This document shows positions 30,454 to 41,417 of a DNA stretch of 41,417 nucleotides, one piece after another. The DNA comes from Hyphochytrium catenoides (lineage: Eukaryota; Sar; Hyphochytriomycetes; Hyphochytriales; Hyphochytriaceae), in NCBI GenBank assembly GCA_900088475.1, contig FLMG01001680.1, positions 1-41,417 of the forward strand, given 5' to 3'. Below the pieces are notes generated by a model. The model saw nothing but the letters and a program-made list of their open reading frames with translations. It searched no databases and had not been told where the DNA came from. The translations under genes were made by a program, and so were the position numbers. How positions within the stretch are numbered: position 1 is the stretch's first letter; the number at the start of each line of letters is the position of its first letter.

Positions 30454-33186
30454 ATGTCGACCACGAATGGCAATCTGTCACGCCAAGATGAAGCTCAGTT
30501 TAACGAGCTTCATTGGAGCAGTTATGAAAAGCTCAGTAATGAGTTGTGGGAGCTGGTTTGCGGTTATTTAGACAATGGGTCTCTCTCCAATCTGGTCTGT
30601 GCTTCAAACAGCTTCCAACTTTCTCTTGAAAGGTGAGCAGAGCCAGCGTAGCGCCTCTCGGTCTCCATATTGGGTCGTCTCACGGTTTGGTTGTGATCCT
30701 CTCGGCCGCAGCTTCCTCGAGGAGAGATGTAAGAAGGCGTGTATAATCACGAAACTCTACACCCTCCTTTCCATAAATGGCATGGCCTCGAGAGTGCCGA
30801 AGGTGGGTTTTTATAGCAAAGGCTTTGGTTGTACGCTGCGATGGAGAGCTGACTCCACTCATCCACGCTACTCTCCTATTAAAAGACCTGGCGTAGGCTT
30901 TGCAGAGGTTTGACGGATCTGCATGCCTTGCGATGGGAGGAATGTGAGAAGGGGACAGGAGGTGCTCTGAGGGAAATGAAGTCTGATCGGTTAGAGTACG
31001 TAGCGGACTATGAGAGTGGACTGCTATATAGGTGAGCAACACAAGGAACAGAGCGAAGTGGGGGAGGGAGCAGAAGCACAGGATGGGCTTAAGATACAGC
31101 GGTTGGAGAAGAGATTGACTCATAGTATGAGTGCAAGGTGCGCTGAAGGGACAGTGAGGTAGAGCCGAAAAGGCGGAAAGAGGGATATCTAACCGAGAGA
31201 CTTTTTCCTAGGGTCGGGGGCCACTACTTTTTTTCTGTCGCCGTCCTGGAGCTCAGTGAGGTGCAGATCGTTCCTCTAACTCCGCCCGCTGGTCCTTCTA
31301 CTTCGGAGATCGGACAGGATAATAGAGGAGAGCATTACATTCAAGGCGAGCAAGAGTCAGAAAAGGGCTATCCATTGTCTCCGTTCACTTCTCTTGGCCC
31401 TCCGTCCATAGTGCCGCCTTCAGCGCCACCACCTCCTACAGCGCCACCACCTCCTATTCCACTACCTGCGGCAGAAGAACCTTCGCTCAGCCATCTGGTC
31501 AGCTTTGGACCTTGGAAGAAGGTCAAGGCAGTGGGCATACCGCCAAGCGCGCGCCGACACCACGCTCTTGCTACTCTCCCTAGTATAAAAGGTAGTGCAC
31601 CATATACATATAAGATATTCTGCATAAAGTCACTTTCTCTTCAGGCCGTGCAGTGCAGGCCCATTTGCAGCCGACTTTTTCTCCAGATGGGTTTGAATAT
31701 TCGCCATCAGATGTTCTAGATCGTCTCCTGATTTTTGGCGGGCAAACTGAAGGTTTTCCCTTCGATGCAAAGGATGATCTACACCTTCTCCTGGTCGGCA
31801 AACGTGAAGGCCAGCAGCGGTAATACTTGCCCTATTTTCCATTTCACCTTATTCTGACTGCTTCTTGATACGTTGTAGCTGGTAGTAAGCTTTCTCAAAC
31901 AACCTTTGATGGATGCGCGTTGTCAGCATCTTTTTCATTAATATTCACGGTTTGAAGACCACCGCCGTCCACTCCGTTTCCCTGTCTATTAGTAGTTTCA
32001 AGCCTCACGTGAATCTTCTCTCCACCCCATGGTCCAGCCCTCGGGGGCTCTGGATTTGCCCAGAAGTATCTGGGGAGCAGCCAGGTGGCCGTTGTGGTCA
32101 CTCAATGACCAGAGTCTTTGAAGGAGAGATTGTTGTCATTGGGGGCTCGAAGGGAACCACAGCCATTAATGACCTTGAAGTCTTTGTCCTGCATTACGAC
32201 GAAGAGAGTAAGTTCCTCAACTTTGTGTGCCGAGCCAAAGGATCTCATTCTGCGCGCTGAACGTCCACCGTTCCTATTCGCGCATCCATCTTCTGACCCA
32301 TACTTGGCTTCTTTTTCTGCTCGCTGCTAGGCCCTCTTGGTCCGTTCCGATGGAGTCAGCCGAATATTGCAGGCACTGTTCCCAATGGACGGTCTCTGCA
32401 CTACGTTCTTCCGTAAGGGACTTTGCTATTTGGCCCTCGTCTTACGTGAATTCCTAAGTCTGCCACTCATGACCTCGGCTCTAGGCATCCGAACAAACCT
32501 TATGAATTGAAGATCTTTGGGGGAAAGCAGGTTGGAGTGTCCAACGCTCTGTATGATGTGCAGACTTTGGTGACCTCGCCCAGCGACGACGGCTGGCATT
32601 GGAAAGAGGTCCCAACTTCTGGACATTGTCCGCAAGGAAGAAGAGGTATCCACTTTTCAACTTATCTTGTCGATGGTGTTCAGCCATAGTCGTATCTACA
32701 TCCTCCTCTTATTTCGAGGGATCAACTGGTTACTTTGTGTGACTCTCTCTCTCTCTATACTTCTCTTGCTCAGCCCACCAAGACCTGCACATCTGCTGTG
32801 GGGCATTGTCTCGACGTCTATGCCGTACTTACGGACTACTTACCACTTCTTTTTGTCTCCCTTTAGGCCACAGTGTAACTACGATCGGGGCTAAGTTAAT
32901 CCTCTTTGGTGGCCAGCTAGAAGATGTGATGCCGGAAGAGGCGTTATCGGACGAGTTACTGGTGCTCAACGTGCATACGAACGTTTGGGATCGGCCAAAG
33001 GTGCCAGGTCCTCCTCTGTCTGCTAGACGCAGCCATGACGCCAAGCACTTCGGCAGTTGCATTGTGTTCAATGGTGGCTTCACCTATCCTTATGACAGCA
33101 GCGGTGGGTCTGCTGAAGGCTACCGGCAGGGCACTTACACCCTCATCAAGGAGAAGGAGCCTCAGCGGTTGAGGCTCCTGGACTAA
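30454..33186 (+). CDS. F-box and kelch-repeat protein
   Basis: Eight exons join in phase: 30454-30632, 30906-31031, 31212-31591, 31645-31819, 32038-32207, 32331-32412, 32485-32645 and 32867-33186, giving 530 aa. Residues 30-70 form an F-box (KLSNELWELVCGYLDNGSLSNL, then ALRWEEC), the Skp1-binding part of SCF ubiquitin ligases. A Pro-rich stretch near residues 150-180 (PPSAPPPPTAPPPPIPLP) splits the module from the kelch propeller. Blades are marked by SARRHHALATLP, RLLIFGGQ, GRCGHSMTRVFEGEIVVIGG, ELKIFGGKQ, GHSVTTIGAKLILFGGQ and SARRSHDAKHFGSCIVFNGG. It probably selects a substrate for ubiquitination (inference). An ATG at 30436, six codons upstream, is also in frame. The exon 5 acceptor (GGTCCAG) is the least certain junction, though it keeps phase. 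Confidence 0.88.
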
Positions 33187-34039
33187 GCCCAGGTCGAGAT
33201 TCCGGCAGACAGCATTTCGCGTAGACTACCCTTTCTTCAATTATTCATTGCTCTTTCCTGTCGGTCTTGTGAAGCTCGGCGTGAAACCAGCGCTGCCAAG
33301 GACAAGGGCCAAGGATGAAAGGTCTGACGCTGTCACCTTGTCACGTGGCCTAAGGATGCTGAAGACTCTGCTCAGTAAGAGGCACCATCCGTACCAACGC
33401 TTAGCCTATGTAATTTTAGGTCATATATAAGTCCTAATAAGCAGGAATACCTCTCAGACGACAAAGATAACTCTCCATACTGAGCTTCCACGTAACAGAA
33501 GGTCTCCACAGGTTCCATTTGCTATCAGCTACAACTCCCCGACGCTCCATCACTCAGGCCCACTTCGTCTTGGACAGCAAAGCTCGATGCCTCTGGATGT
33601 AATAGCACTAGCAGGGGAAGAGCACGTAGAGCAGGAAGTCTTTGTACGGCAGAAGTAGGTCTCATGACTCTTCCACCCTCCTAGGGAACGGCGTTGACAG
33701 CAGACCCACGCGGCCGACCAGCTCTCCAACTCTTCAGCTTGCAGAGCACTTTCCAAACTTCAACATGAGAAGCACCGGGAGAGCCGGTAACAGCTGCGGG
33801 CATCCTCCTAGGATCGAGGCGATCTTCGGCAGCGCAAGATCGAGGGCAGTCAGCCGCAGGGTCGCGTCTGCAGGAAGATCTCTGCGTCCTGAGGAGCTAT
33901 CGGTCAGCACATCCTCCATCTCCCGACCAGCGCTGCAGAAAGCATCTCCTGGAACTTTCAGACTTCTGACTGTGGGATTAACGCAGCCGGGGCGGGTCAT
34001 TGGCATTAAGCTGACGTGTTGAGATACGACGACGGGGCG
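33187..34039. other. Intergenic region before alpha-galactosidase
   Basis: About 850 bases containing the kelch gene 3' flank and the alpha-galactosidase promoter side. Overlapping open frames on both strands at 33550-34022 show no domain I recognise and look like mutual shadows. Confidence 0.5.
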
Positions 34040-37000
34040 ATGGTAGTCTTCAAGTCCTTCCTAGCCACCATTTCTCTGGCAGCTCTTGGGGCTTCCTGGG
34101 CTCTGGGTACGTGCTCTCTTCTGCACTCTGGGATCACAGGCTTACCTAGGCTCTCCCAACTAATACGTCTCTTTCAACCAGACAATGGCATGTACTTGAC
34201 TCCCCCTATGGGATGGCTCGCTTGGTAAGAGATCCATCAAACCTCTTTCTCCATTGCTCTCTCCTTCTCCTTTCGAAAAGCCAATGAACGCTGTCTGCTT
34301 CATCCGTATCCCTCTCCAAAGATAGGTACTACCTCTACCTTGTTCCGATGCGTCCTGCGCCTACATACGAGGGCTATCGCCGCTATCCCAGGCTCCATGA
34401 AGCTCAGTCATTTGAAAGCCATAATCTCACTGTCCTCCTTGCCTCTTCACTTCCCTGCTGCGAACACCTGCTTTGTGGTTAAAGGGAACGTTTCCGATGC
34501 AATACTGATTGCGACAACTACCCTAAGGAATGCATCAGTGAGCTCCTCTTCCAGGAGATGGCGGAAGTAATGGTTAAGGACGGCTGGATTGACGCTGGAT
34601 ACAACTGGGTGAGACGACGAGCATGGCAGTTCTCCCAGCCTTTGGCTGCCAGTGCTTGCCTCCATCACTCTATGGCTTTCCTTGGCTCCTACCTGCAATT
34701 CCGCTAGCATGACATCGGCTGTTGCTCCTCACTTGCTCTGTCGTTCTCTAATTTGTATGCTACTAGGAGCAACTGCTAACTGCGACACTGTCACCTGCTG
34801 ACCTCAAACACTCTCACCTCCCTAGGTTAGCGTGGATGACTGCTGGGCGGAGAAGGTACATATAATCTCATATAGTACGGACTCTGTGCATAGCTTCCGT
34901 GCCATATTGCTGCTCCCGGCTGTACATGTGAGGAGGTCTGATTACGTGCCTTGGTTTACCTTATGCAGACGAGAGATCCCAAGACCAAGCAACTGGTGGC
35001 GGACCGTCAGAGATTCCCAAGTAAGCTTGATATGATATCCAGAGCTGGTAGATCACCGCTTAGGAGATGCTTTGCATCACGCTTCTCTGTTCTGCTAGGC
35101 GGCATGAAAGCTCTTGGAGACTTCCTTCACAAGCGAAATATTAACTTTGGGATATACGGAGACATTGGGACGGCGACCTGTGCAGGTGAGGTGTCCAAAG
35201 TCTGGCTTACATCTCTGGGTCTTTCTGCTATTATTTTGCCTCCCAACCGTAGTCGCCTTTTAGCATGGTCCCTTGTTGCTCCGCACGCCCGTTATCACTT
35301 ACCGAGTACGGTGGTCCCCCGCCCTTTCTCTAGGATACCCGGGAGCGCTAGGTTACTTTGATATCGATGCCAAGACCTATGCGGATTGGGGAGTGGACTC
35401 CTTGAAGGTGGATGGTATGGGCTTCCTCTCTCCATAATTACTTGCGGTCTAGCTTGATAATGCTCATTGGCGTCATGGTCTTGAATTGGCGTTCATCTAA
35501 TGCATATCACCGGGCTACCCTGGATAACTCTATAGGCTGCTACATGGACACAAGTCGATATGCAGATCTTTATCCCAGGATGGGACAGGCTTTGAACGCT
35601 TCTGGGCGTCACATTGCCTACATCTGTTCCTGGCCGGCTTATATTATAGGTAAATGGCGCAAAAAGAACTCCGGCTTGAGAATAAAGTGGAAAGTTATTG
35701 ATAGACATAACGGATAAAGTAAGGGGAACAGAAAGCGAGGGAGAAGGCAATCGTCGTGTCAGTCACTCTTCAGTCAGCTTGTGGAGACCAGTTTTTTCTA
35801 TCTGCTGTTTTCTCGTTGTAAGGGCTCCTGTCATATTCTTCCGTCTTCTTACGTTCCTGTCACGTCAAAAGGCAGCGATCTCTTTACAATTACTCCGTGC
35901 TTGTCTTTCAGCTGGTAGCTTGTCCTCGGGCTCATCTTAGGTCAAGAACTAACAACTAGGTCACTTTAGGGTCCGCGAACTTCTCTCTTATCGCCGAACA
36001 CTGCAATTCCTGGCGCAACTATAACGACATACAGGACACTTGGGACTCAGTCAGCGACATTATCAATTGGTGGGCCAAGAACCAGGATTCTCTTGTCGAA
36101 GCTGCCCATCCTGGAGCATGGAATGACCCAGACATGCTTGTCATTGGAAATTATGGTCTTAGCGAGAGCCAGAGTAGGGTGCAGATGGCAATCTGGAGCA
36201 TCGTGGCAGCTCCTCTGATGCTATCTCACGACTTGCGCCAGACTCCTGCTTGGGCCAAAGATATTTTGCAGAACAAGGAGGTAATCGCTGTGAACCAGGA
36301 CCCGCTAGGGATCCAAGGGAAGAAGATCGCAGTTCTGGACTATAACACTCAGGTGACCTGCTCTCGACTGCTTCGGTAGTGAAGAGATTGGCACTGCACT
36401 GCCATACTAGTTCATGCTCCTTCTCTGTTGGTGCTTCTAAACTTAGTCATCTCGGGATCTGAGTGAATGCGCTTTCTCTCCTTTTCTGCCGGCCGTCTCT
36501 CCGTCCGCTCTGTTTCGTCATCTCACTCTAAATCTTTTCATCTCTTTCTGGGCTTAGTCTTTTGCATTACCCTTAATGTCCAGTTCCTATGCGTCTGACT
36601 CTACACGTTTAGCTCTGGGTCAGAAAGCTGAAAGATAACAGGGTAGCGGTGGTGCTGACCAGGTTCGATAACTTCCCAGGTGCGATTCGTGTCGACTACC
36701 GCGTTTGGCTCAATGCCTTTGGTGATGCGTCAAATGACAAAGCATTTCTTCTTATCCTCTTCTTTTGACCTCATCTGACTCTCCGTTTGCCGCCTTCCAT
36801 GATCTATCGGGGTCTTAGTGTCTCTGCTTGTCGGCTCACCCGTATTCTTACACTTCGTAGACGACATTCCACTACTAGTGACATTCACCCTGCACCAAGT
36901 GGGATGGACTATGGATAAAGCCAAAGGTTAGCCTTCAGATTCTTGCTGCCAAGCACGAGCTAAGTCGCTTCCTTGCTCGATCTCTCTTTCGCCATGCAGT

Positions 37001-37196
37001 ACGAGATCTCTTCGCGAAGAAGGACATCCAGACAGCTGTCAACAAGGTGACGGTCAGAGTGGCACCTTTCGATGCCGTTTTCCTGCTTCTCTCCCCCGTT
37101 ACGCAGGAGTCTCCTGTTCCATCCATGACACCTTTGAATTGGGTCTATTCTCCGCTCCAGGAGCTGGAAGACGCACGATCTCAGGCAGTAGTGTAG
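34040..37196 (+). CDS. Alpha-galactosidase, GH27 family
   Basis: A glycoside hydrolase family 27 alpha-galactosidase that removes terminal alpha-linked galactose. Twelve exons join in phase: 34040-34106, 34182-34224, 34485-34608, 34826-34855, 34969-35020, 35099-35185, 35334-35414, 35536-35649, 35970-36352, 36613-36679, 36861-36926 and 37000-37196, giving 436 aa. The first 22 residues ([20 protein letters not shown]) are a signal peptide, so the enzyme is secreted or lysosomal/vacuolar. Family landmarks follow: [49 protein letters not shown], the nucleophile motif [28 protein letters not shown] and [20 protein letters not shown], which carries the candidate acid/base Asp. [11 protein letters not shown] and a C-terminal beta domain close it. 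Exon 4 is only 30 bases. The 3' end overlaps a minus-strand frame. Confidence 0.95.
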
Positions 37197-37661
37197 TTGA
37201 TAGCACCATGTTAGTGAAGAGGAGACTATTGGTTAAAGTGCCCTCAGATTGAGCATCAAGTTCATGAAAAGCATCCCTTGAGCTTACGGACCGAGGTCTA
37301 TCGCCGGCCTCCATCCTCCTGCTCATAATTTCTTGCCGATCTTTCTGCTTTCGCCTGTATTGTCTCTCGATAAGATCTGCCGCCATTTGCCTTAGAGTAT
37401 GTTTATCCAACTTCGCTAGCCCCGACTCCAACTTACAAGGGTTGAGGAGGTCGCAGCACGGAAGCTTCCGCGTGGCTTACCTCTCACGTCAGGTTCCCGG
37501 ACCTTGCGGCGCCTTGGCCTCTGTGCAGAGCTAGCTGCTCCCAAGCAGCTCAAAGCAACCAGGTTATCGTTCTATTGATCTGACAGTGGAGGCGCGGCCA
37601 TGACCTGCCGTCGCAGTTCTCTCTGCTCCTTGCGTTTGTCGGCAGGTTGTCGGTTCCACTT
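37099..37661 (-). CDS. Unrecognised basic, coiled-coil-like protein; start unresolved
   Basis: I do not recognise this gene. A minus-strand frame reads QKWNRQPADKRKEQRELRRQ, meets an in-frame TAG at 37574-37572, and continues NDNLVALSCLGAASSAQRPR RRKVREPD to a GTGAGA donor at 37497. A phase-0 acceptor leads to exon 37431-37099: LAKLDKHTLRQMAADLIERQ YRRKQKDRQEIMSRRMEAGD, ending at 37099. The composition is very basic with likely helices, as in RNA- or chromatin-binding proteins. The TAG could be removed by a 33-base intron (GTCATG...AATAG), but no confirmed intron here is that short, so it may be a real nonsense codon. Frame 37099-37196 is antisense to the last alpha-galactosidase codons; splicing before that point is possible. 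Confidence 0.4.
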
Positions 37662-37960
37662 CTGCCTTCGAAAGCCTCTGCTTTTCCCCTTTTTGTACAG
37701 TACCAACGAAACTATTCGAAATCTCGAGAATTGCACATGGGGTTCACTAAAAACGTATTCGATTCTCTAGCTCTAAAGCTGTGAAGAATCACCAGCACAA
37801 ATATACACAATTGTATTACGAGATTAACTGGGATAGAGACCAAATTTTGGAAAGGGAAGTACGCTTTATTGAGTCATCTTCATTCCGCCAAGCGGCAGAG
37901 CCAAGATTTCCTCAGCACACAAGGACGAGCCGAGCCGAGCCCTAGCGCTGACAAAGCTGA

Positions 37961-38091
37961 AGAGCTTGAAGAATCGATAATGACGAGAGAGTGATACTCT
38001 TCAAGAGGTACGGAGCTGCCCAAGAAGGAAAGAGCTTGAAGAGTCGATAATGACGAGAAAGTGATACTCTTCAGGAGGTACGGAGCTGCCC
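37961..38091. repeat. Two 61-base direct repeat copies, period 70
   Basis: Copy one (37961-38021) and copy two (38031-38091) begin agagcttgaaga and end ggtacggagctgccc, with three mismatches in 61 bases and a nine-base spacer. The array ends 30 bases before the DHHC gene start codon, in its promoter or 5' UTR. Confidence 0.95.
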
Positions 38092-38121
38092 GCTGGGGCG
38101 TCCTAGTGTCCCAGCCACATC

Positions 38122-39930
38122 ATGACTTTAGCAGCAGATGTGCGTTCTGCGAATGGACTTCTGAAGTCTAATCGGACTGCTCAGCGGATGGCAGCAACAG
38201 TGTGGCTGGTTCTTCATCTCGGCGTACTGGGGGTTATTCTGGCGGTCGATGAAGAAACCCAGGCTTATCTCGGGTCGCTCTCTGATTTCTCAAAGGCGCT
38301 CTGGTGGCTAGTTATCGGCCTCAACCTTTTTGCCTATATTGCCATACAGCTTACGGATCCTGGATTCGTTAAGCCACCGCCTCCTGGTATATGTTATGTT
38401 AAGGCAACATGCGGTGTGCACAGTCAGGAATACGCTCATTTGCGCACAGAGGAAGATGGCAGAGACGCAGAGGATAAACCTGATCTTGAGCATGATCTCC
38501 CAGTTGAAGTTAAGCCACAGTCAATTGGCGAGAGCGAGGAAGGTGCACACGAGGCTAAAGACGCTGGTGGTGATACGTTACAGGATGCCAGGATGGAGCC
38601 CAGATTCTGTGAGACCTGCCATGTGTACCAACCGATAAGGGCAAAACACTGGTAAGAGACTGCTTTTCTCACAGATGTTGACCGAGGAAGCTCATCCGGC
38701 GACATCCGTGATATGGCGCTGATCCAGTGACTTTCCCTTTGCACCCTAAACCCAACACCTTCCGCCCCCGCAACGACTACTTCTAACAGCAGACACTGTG
38801 GGACCTGTGTGCTTCGGCATGACCATCATGTGAGGCCTCCCTAAAGCGTTTGTCATGCTTAATGTTCCTCTACTTTGGCTAACCTCAGTCCTCTTCGCGA
38901 TGATGTATGCTGTGCGCTCAACCGTACTGTCAACTGGTCCGCCTGATTTTGACTGACTATCGGTCCAACTCCTAGTGCCAACTAGTCGGAAACTGTATAG
39001 GACAAGAGAACCACCGCATCTTTCTGCTCTACCTCCTTACTCAAACAGGTTAGACAAGGACACGATCGCTTCTGAAAGCCTGCTTTTTCCCTGACCTCGT
39101 TGGTTGTGCTTTTACTTCGCTCTTTTGCTCTCTTGGCTCAATTACGTCCCTTTTCCCTGGTGTGCAGAGTGTCCATAAGGTAGCTCTCTATCCTTCTCGC
39201 AACATCTCCCATACATTGAGCACAACTAGCTGTCGCTCAAAGCGGTTTCTCACCTCTAGCAGCTACGATGTCTACCTGTATGATCAGCGGAAAAACTGAC
39301 ACCTTTGTCTGTTGCAGTTGAAGGTCTCTGCTTAAGCTGGGTCTCGTTCCAGGGACTGAAACCCCTTAGGCGTCTGGAGCTCAGCCACTGGATATCTGAC
39401 AATTTCCTTCTTTTCGCTTGTCTATATCTGACCGGTTTTGCTATTGCATTCGCGGCATCCATGCTACTATATCAGAGCTACCTGGTATTGACCAACCAGG
39501 TAAACAGAAGGGAGGGTTCAAAGATTACTAGCTTAGGGCCGCGGAGGATGTTTCCTGATCCCGTGGCAGTGCAAGGCGTCCTGTGCGTGGAAGAATAAGG
39601 GTCATAATCTTACGCCCACTGCACCTGCTCTACTTGTTCTTATCTCTCCAGACGACATGGGAGAAGCTCTCAGCGCACAGCATCACCTATCTTAAGGACT
39701 TGCCAAGAGGGGCCAGGCCTTTCAGCGCAGGAGCCAGGCGCAACTGCACGGCCTTCTGGCTGCACAGAACCAAGGCTTTGAACCATTGGTCCTGGACACG
39801 CCCCTTGGGCAATCAGGCAAAAGAAGATGTTAGGTTATTTAATGGCACACCTGAGGTCATCAGGAGGAGAAAAGAGAGCCACTCGATAGACAAAGGTAGT
39901 GGACAGCTACTTTCACTAAATGATGTATAG
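38122..39930 (+). CDS. DHHC-type protein S-acyltransferase (palmitoyltransferase)
   Basis: An integral membrane enzyme that attaches fatty acids to protein cysteines. Five exons join in phase: 38122-38651, 38790-38829, 38976-39048, 39318-39499 and 39652-39930, giving 367 aa. Two N-terminal membrane segments (MAATVWLVLHLGVLGVILAV; ALWWLVIGLNLFAYIAIQ) end in the family's TDPGF motif. About 70 hydrophilic, acidic residues follow. The zinc-binding Cys-rich domain reads FCETCHVYQPIRAKHC RHC GTC, then HDHHC, then QLVGNCIGQENHRIFLLY. The catalytic DHHC is split by an intron between H and C. The two residues after DHHC are Gln-Leu where the family nearly always has Pro-Trp. Two more membrane segments follow, then the TTxE motif (TTWE) and a basic tail. 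An alternative 3' end is possible: a GTAGTG donor near 39893 could splice to an Arg/Lys-rich frame ending near 40350. Confidence 0.9.
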
Positions 39931-40890
39931 GCGTGAAGACACAATTTGCTCTTGCTCCCATGGCCATACTACTGTCTTGAGTTTAGAGACACTATCAACC
40001 CTTGGACTAGTGGAATAGTACCGGAAAGCCATTCACGTACGGGGCTGTCTTGTCATCCTTTTCCTTATCCACCCGAGTTACTACTGCCCTTGCGAGAGAC
40101 GATCGCTCCTTGTAGTCAGCGCGGTTGAGCATTATGGGGAGAGACTTCAGAGATGTGCCATCGCCTTTTCAATCAATCTTCATGGACTCTTGAAGTCGTA
40201 CAGAGTAGTGCTAAGCGGTCTCCGACAGGGCAGAAGATCAGAGGATGGCGTGCTGCCATAGATCCGAACTGTCGGCCTGTGATCCCTCATCCGCCCAGAC
40301 AAAGACAGAAGAAAGAACCACCAAGAAACTCACGAAAACGACGAGGCTGATGACCAGAGTAAGCCTCACTAACAGTTGCTCTAATCTCGGAAAGTTCATT
40401 CGGTGCACGTATTTTAGGCTGCGTAATCATCTGATTCTCCTGAGCGGTATATTATCGAGTTGATAGGATATAACATCGTGCCTAAAATTAACAATGGCGG
40501 TGCAATATCGGGATATCGGTTAGCGGTTAGTAGGACCGTTACTTCAGCCCGAAAGGTTATGTTGCCTGAGAATCGCTTGGGCGGTGGCGAGCGCCGGGTG
40601 CCTGTCACTTCCTCTGGCCCAGAAGTCATCCATCGTCCTGCTCATACCTCGGATGTCTCACCGCCTCCTGTTCCCCTATCTTTCCTGCCTCCTTTCGTCG
40701 TCTCTACGCATTATCGTCCTCTGCTCGCTCCATTCTAAGCGACTGGGCAGCACAGCGCCAATCTTGATCGCCACTCACCTCAATGTGTTACGAGTGTCAC
40801 CCGCCAATCCAGACTGGTTGTTGCTACATATTATCCTCTACCCCCTTCCCACTGTCTCTCTAGCTACACGGCATAGAAAGGGCCGCTGCC
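39931..40890. other. Intergenic region with a possible alternative DHHC 3' exon
   Basis: No independent gene is supported. A plus-strand frame after a CTCCGACAG acceptor near 40230 (GQKIRGWRAAIDPNC, then RQRQKKEPPRNSRKRRG and a stop at 40350) could serve as an alternative last exon for the DHHC gene. The rest is unremarkable. Confidence 0.45.
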
Positions 40891-41417
40891 ATGCCCAACA
40901 GAGAAGGAAGCGTTTGCCAAGGTGTCGCAACGTACCGGCCTTCAGCCACCTTGTGGACGGCGCATGAGCTAGAGACGCTTAAGCAGGGCATTGTCCGCTA
41001 CCCTGCAGAGTCACACCGGAGTGTAGACAGATATATTAAGATAGCCGCGGAACTAGAGCACAAATCTGTCAGAGATGTAGCGTACAAGGTGCACGAACTG
41101 ATGGTAGGACACCTTCACGTGGTCTCTCTAGGTCTCTTTCTTCCCTCCTCTGGTCTCTGATGCTGCTTTCCCTCTCTTCGTCTCGGACCCCTTTCCTGGT
41201 CTCTCTCTCTCTCTGTTCCTTTTTTCATTTTTTGACCATTATTCTTCTAAACAAGTCCTCTTCCTAGCTCACTGGCTCACTGGCTCTGTTGACAACAGCG
41301 ATTCTGTTTTGCATCAGCTGTTGCCACTCGCTCTCACTCCCCTTTCTCTGCTTGCCTTCTCACTCTATCTTCAAGTCCACGGCGACGCCTCTTGGTGGGG
41401 ACTTGAACACCACCGTA
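40891..41417 (+). CDS. SANT/Myb-like domain protein, first exon only
   Basis: The ATG at 40891 (GCCATGC) opens a 71-codon exon to a GTAGGA donor at 41104; the rest lies in an intron and beyond the window. The exon encodes most of a SANT/Myb-like fold: WTAHELETLKQGIVRYPAE, then SVDRYIKIAAELEHKSVRDV AYKVHEL. The pattern W-x2-x-E-L...Y-x-KIA-x-L-x-x-K-(S/T)-V-R-D-V is that of a eukaryotic homeodomain-like family found in chromatin-associated proteins. Exact partners cannot be judged from this fragment. The intron part in the window (41104 onward) is CT-rich, with a (TC)n run near 41200. Confidence 0.75.

Noticed and set aside
37572-37574. Reassigned TAG codon
   Set aside because: TAG is the natural stop of SIN1, the GNAT-methyltransferase gene and the alpha-galactosidase gene in this window.
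1-41417. Prokaryotic features (operons, ribosome binding sites, CRISPR, prophage)
   Set aside because: Spliceosomal introns throughout and eukaryote-specific genes exclude a prokaryotic reading.

Overview
The window is nuclear DNA from a microbial eukaryote. Coding regions are cut by spliceosomal GT-AG introns, mostly 65-300 bases, whose phases could be checked exon by exon in seven recognisable genes. A run of 59 N shows it is a draft scaffold. The lineage cannot be fixed from sequence alone. The bZIP basic region (RNREHARKSRMRK), a complete TORC2 subunit SIN1, an URC1-type GTP cyclohydrolase II and a PuuE-type allantoinase together suggest a protist, perhaps a stramenopile alga; this is inference.

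Layout. On the minus strand, 1-10.8 kb holds the 5' part of a PuuE-like allantoinase, SIN1 (11 exons, 528 aa), a DTW-domain tRNA-modification protein and a bZIP factor with an NTF2/SnoaL-like C-terminal domain. At 13.1-14.3 kb (plus) lies an unrecognised membrane protein. At 14.6-16.4 kb an unidentified gene is present twice: a nearly full but frameshifted copy (minus) and a 300-base inverted fragment (plus). At 17.5-20.4 kb is an 11-exon URC1-like gene. From 20.4 to 22.2 kb is an unresolved minus-strand locus beside the N gap and a polytopic membrane protein with one frame break. EF-1 beta (minus) and a MIF4G-domain protein (plus) are divergent at 23.4-25.9 kb.

The most striking locus is 26.5-29.7 kb (minus). 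A GNAT acetyltransferase domain, a histidine-rich linker and a carnosine N-methyltransferase (N2227 family) domain join in phase into one predicted 590-residue protein. The sequence that starts the methyltransferase N-terminus lies at the end of the GNAT open frame, so the two parts complete each other.

From 30.4 kb the plus strand carries an F-box/kelch protein, a secreted or lysosomal GH27 alpha-galactosidase (12 exons, 436 aa), a DHHC palmitoyltransferase lacking the usual Pro-Trp after DHHC, and the first exon of a SANT/Myb-like protein running off the window. A minus-strand gene of unknown function overlaps the alpha-galactosidase 3' end. CT-rich microsatellites, two two-copy tandem repeats and an intronic inverted repeat are the main non-coding structures. 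No tRNA, rRNA, CRISPR array or intact transposon was seen.

Two genes concern salvage or breakdown of nucleobases (allantoinase, URC1). The rest are housekeeping or signalling genes without operon-like linkage.
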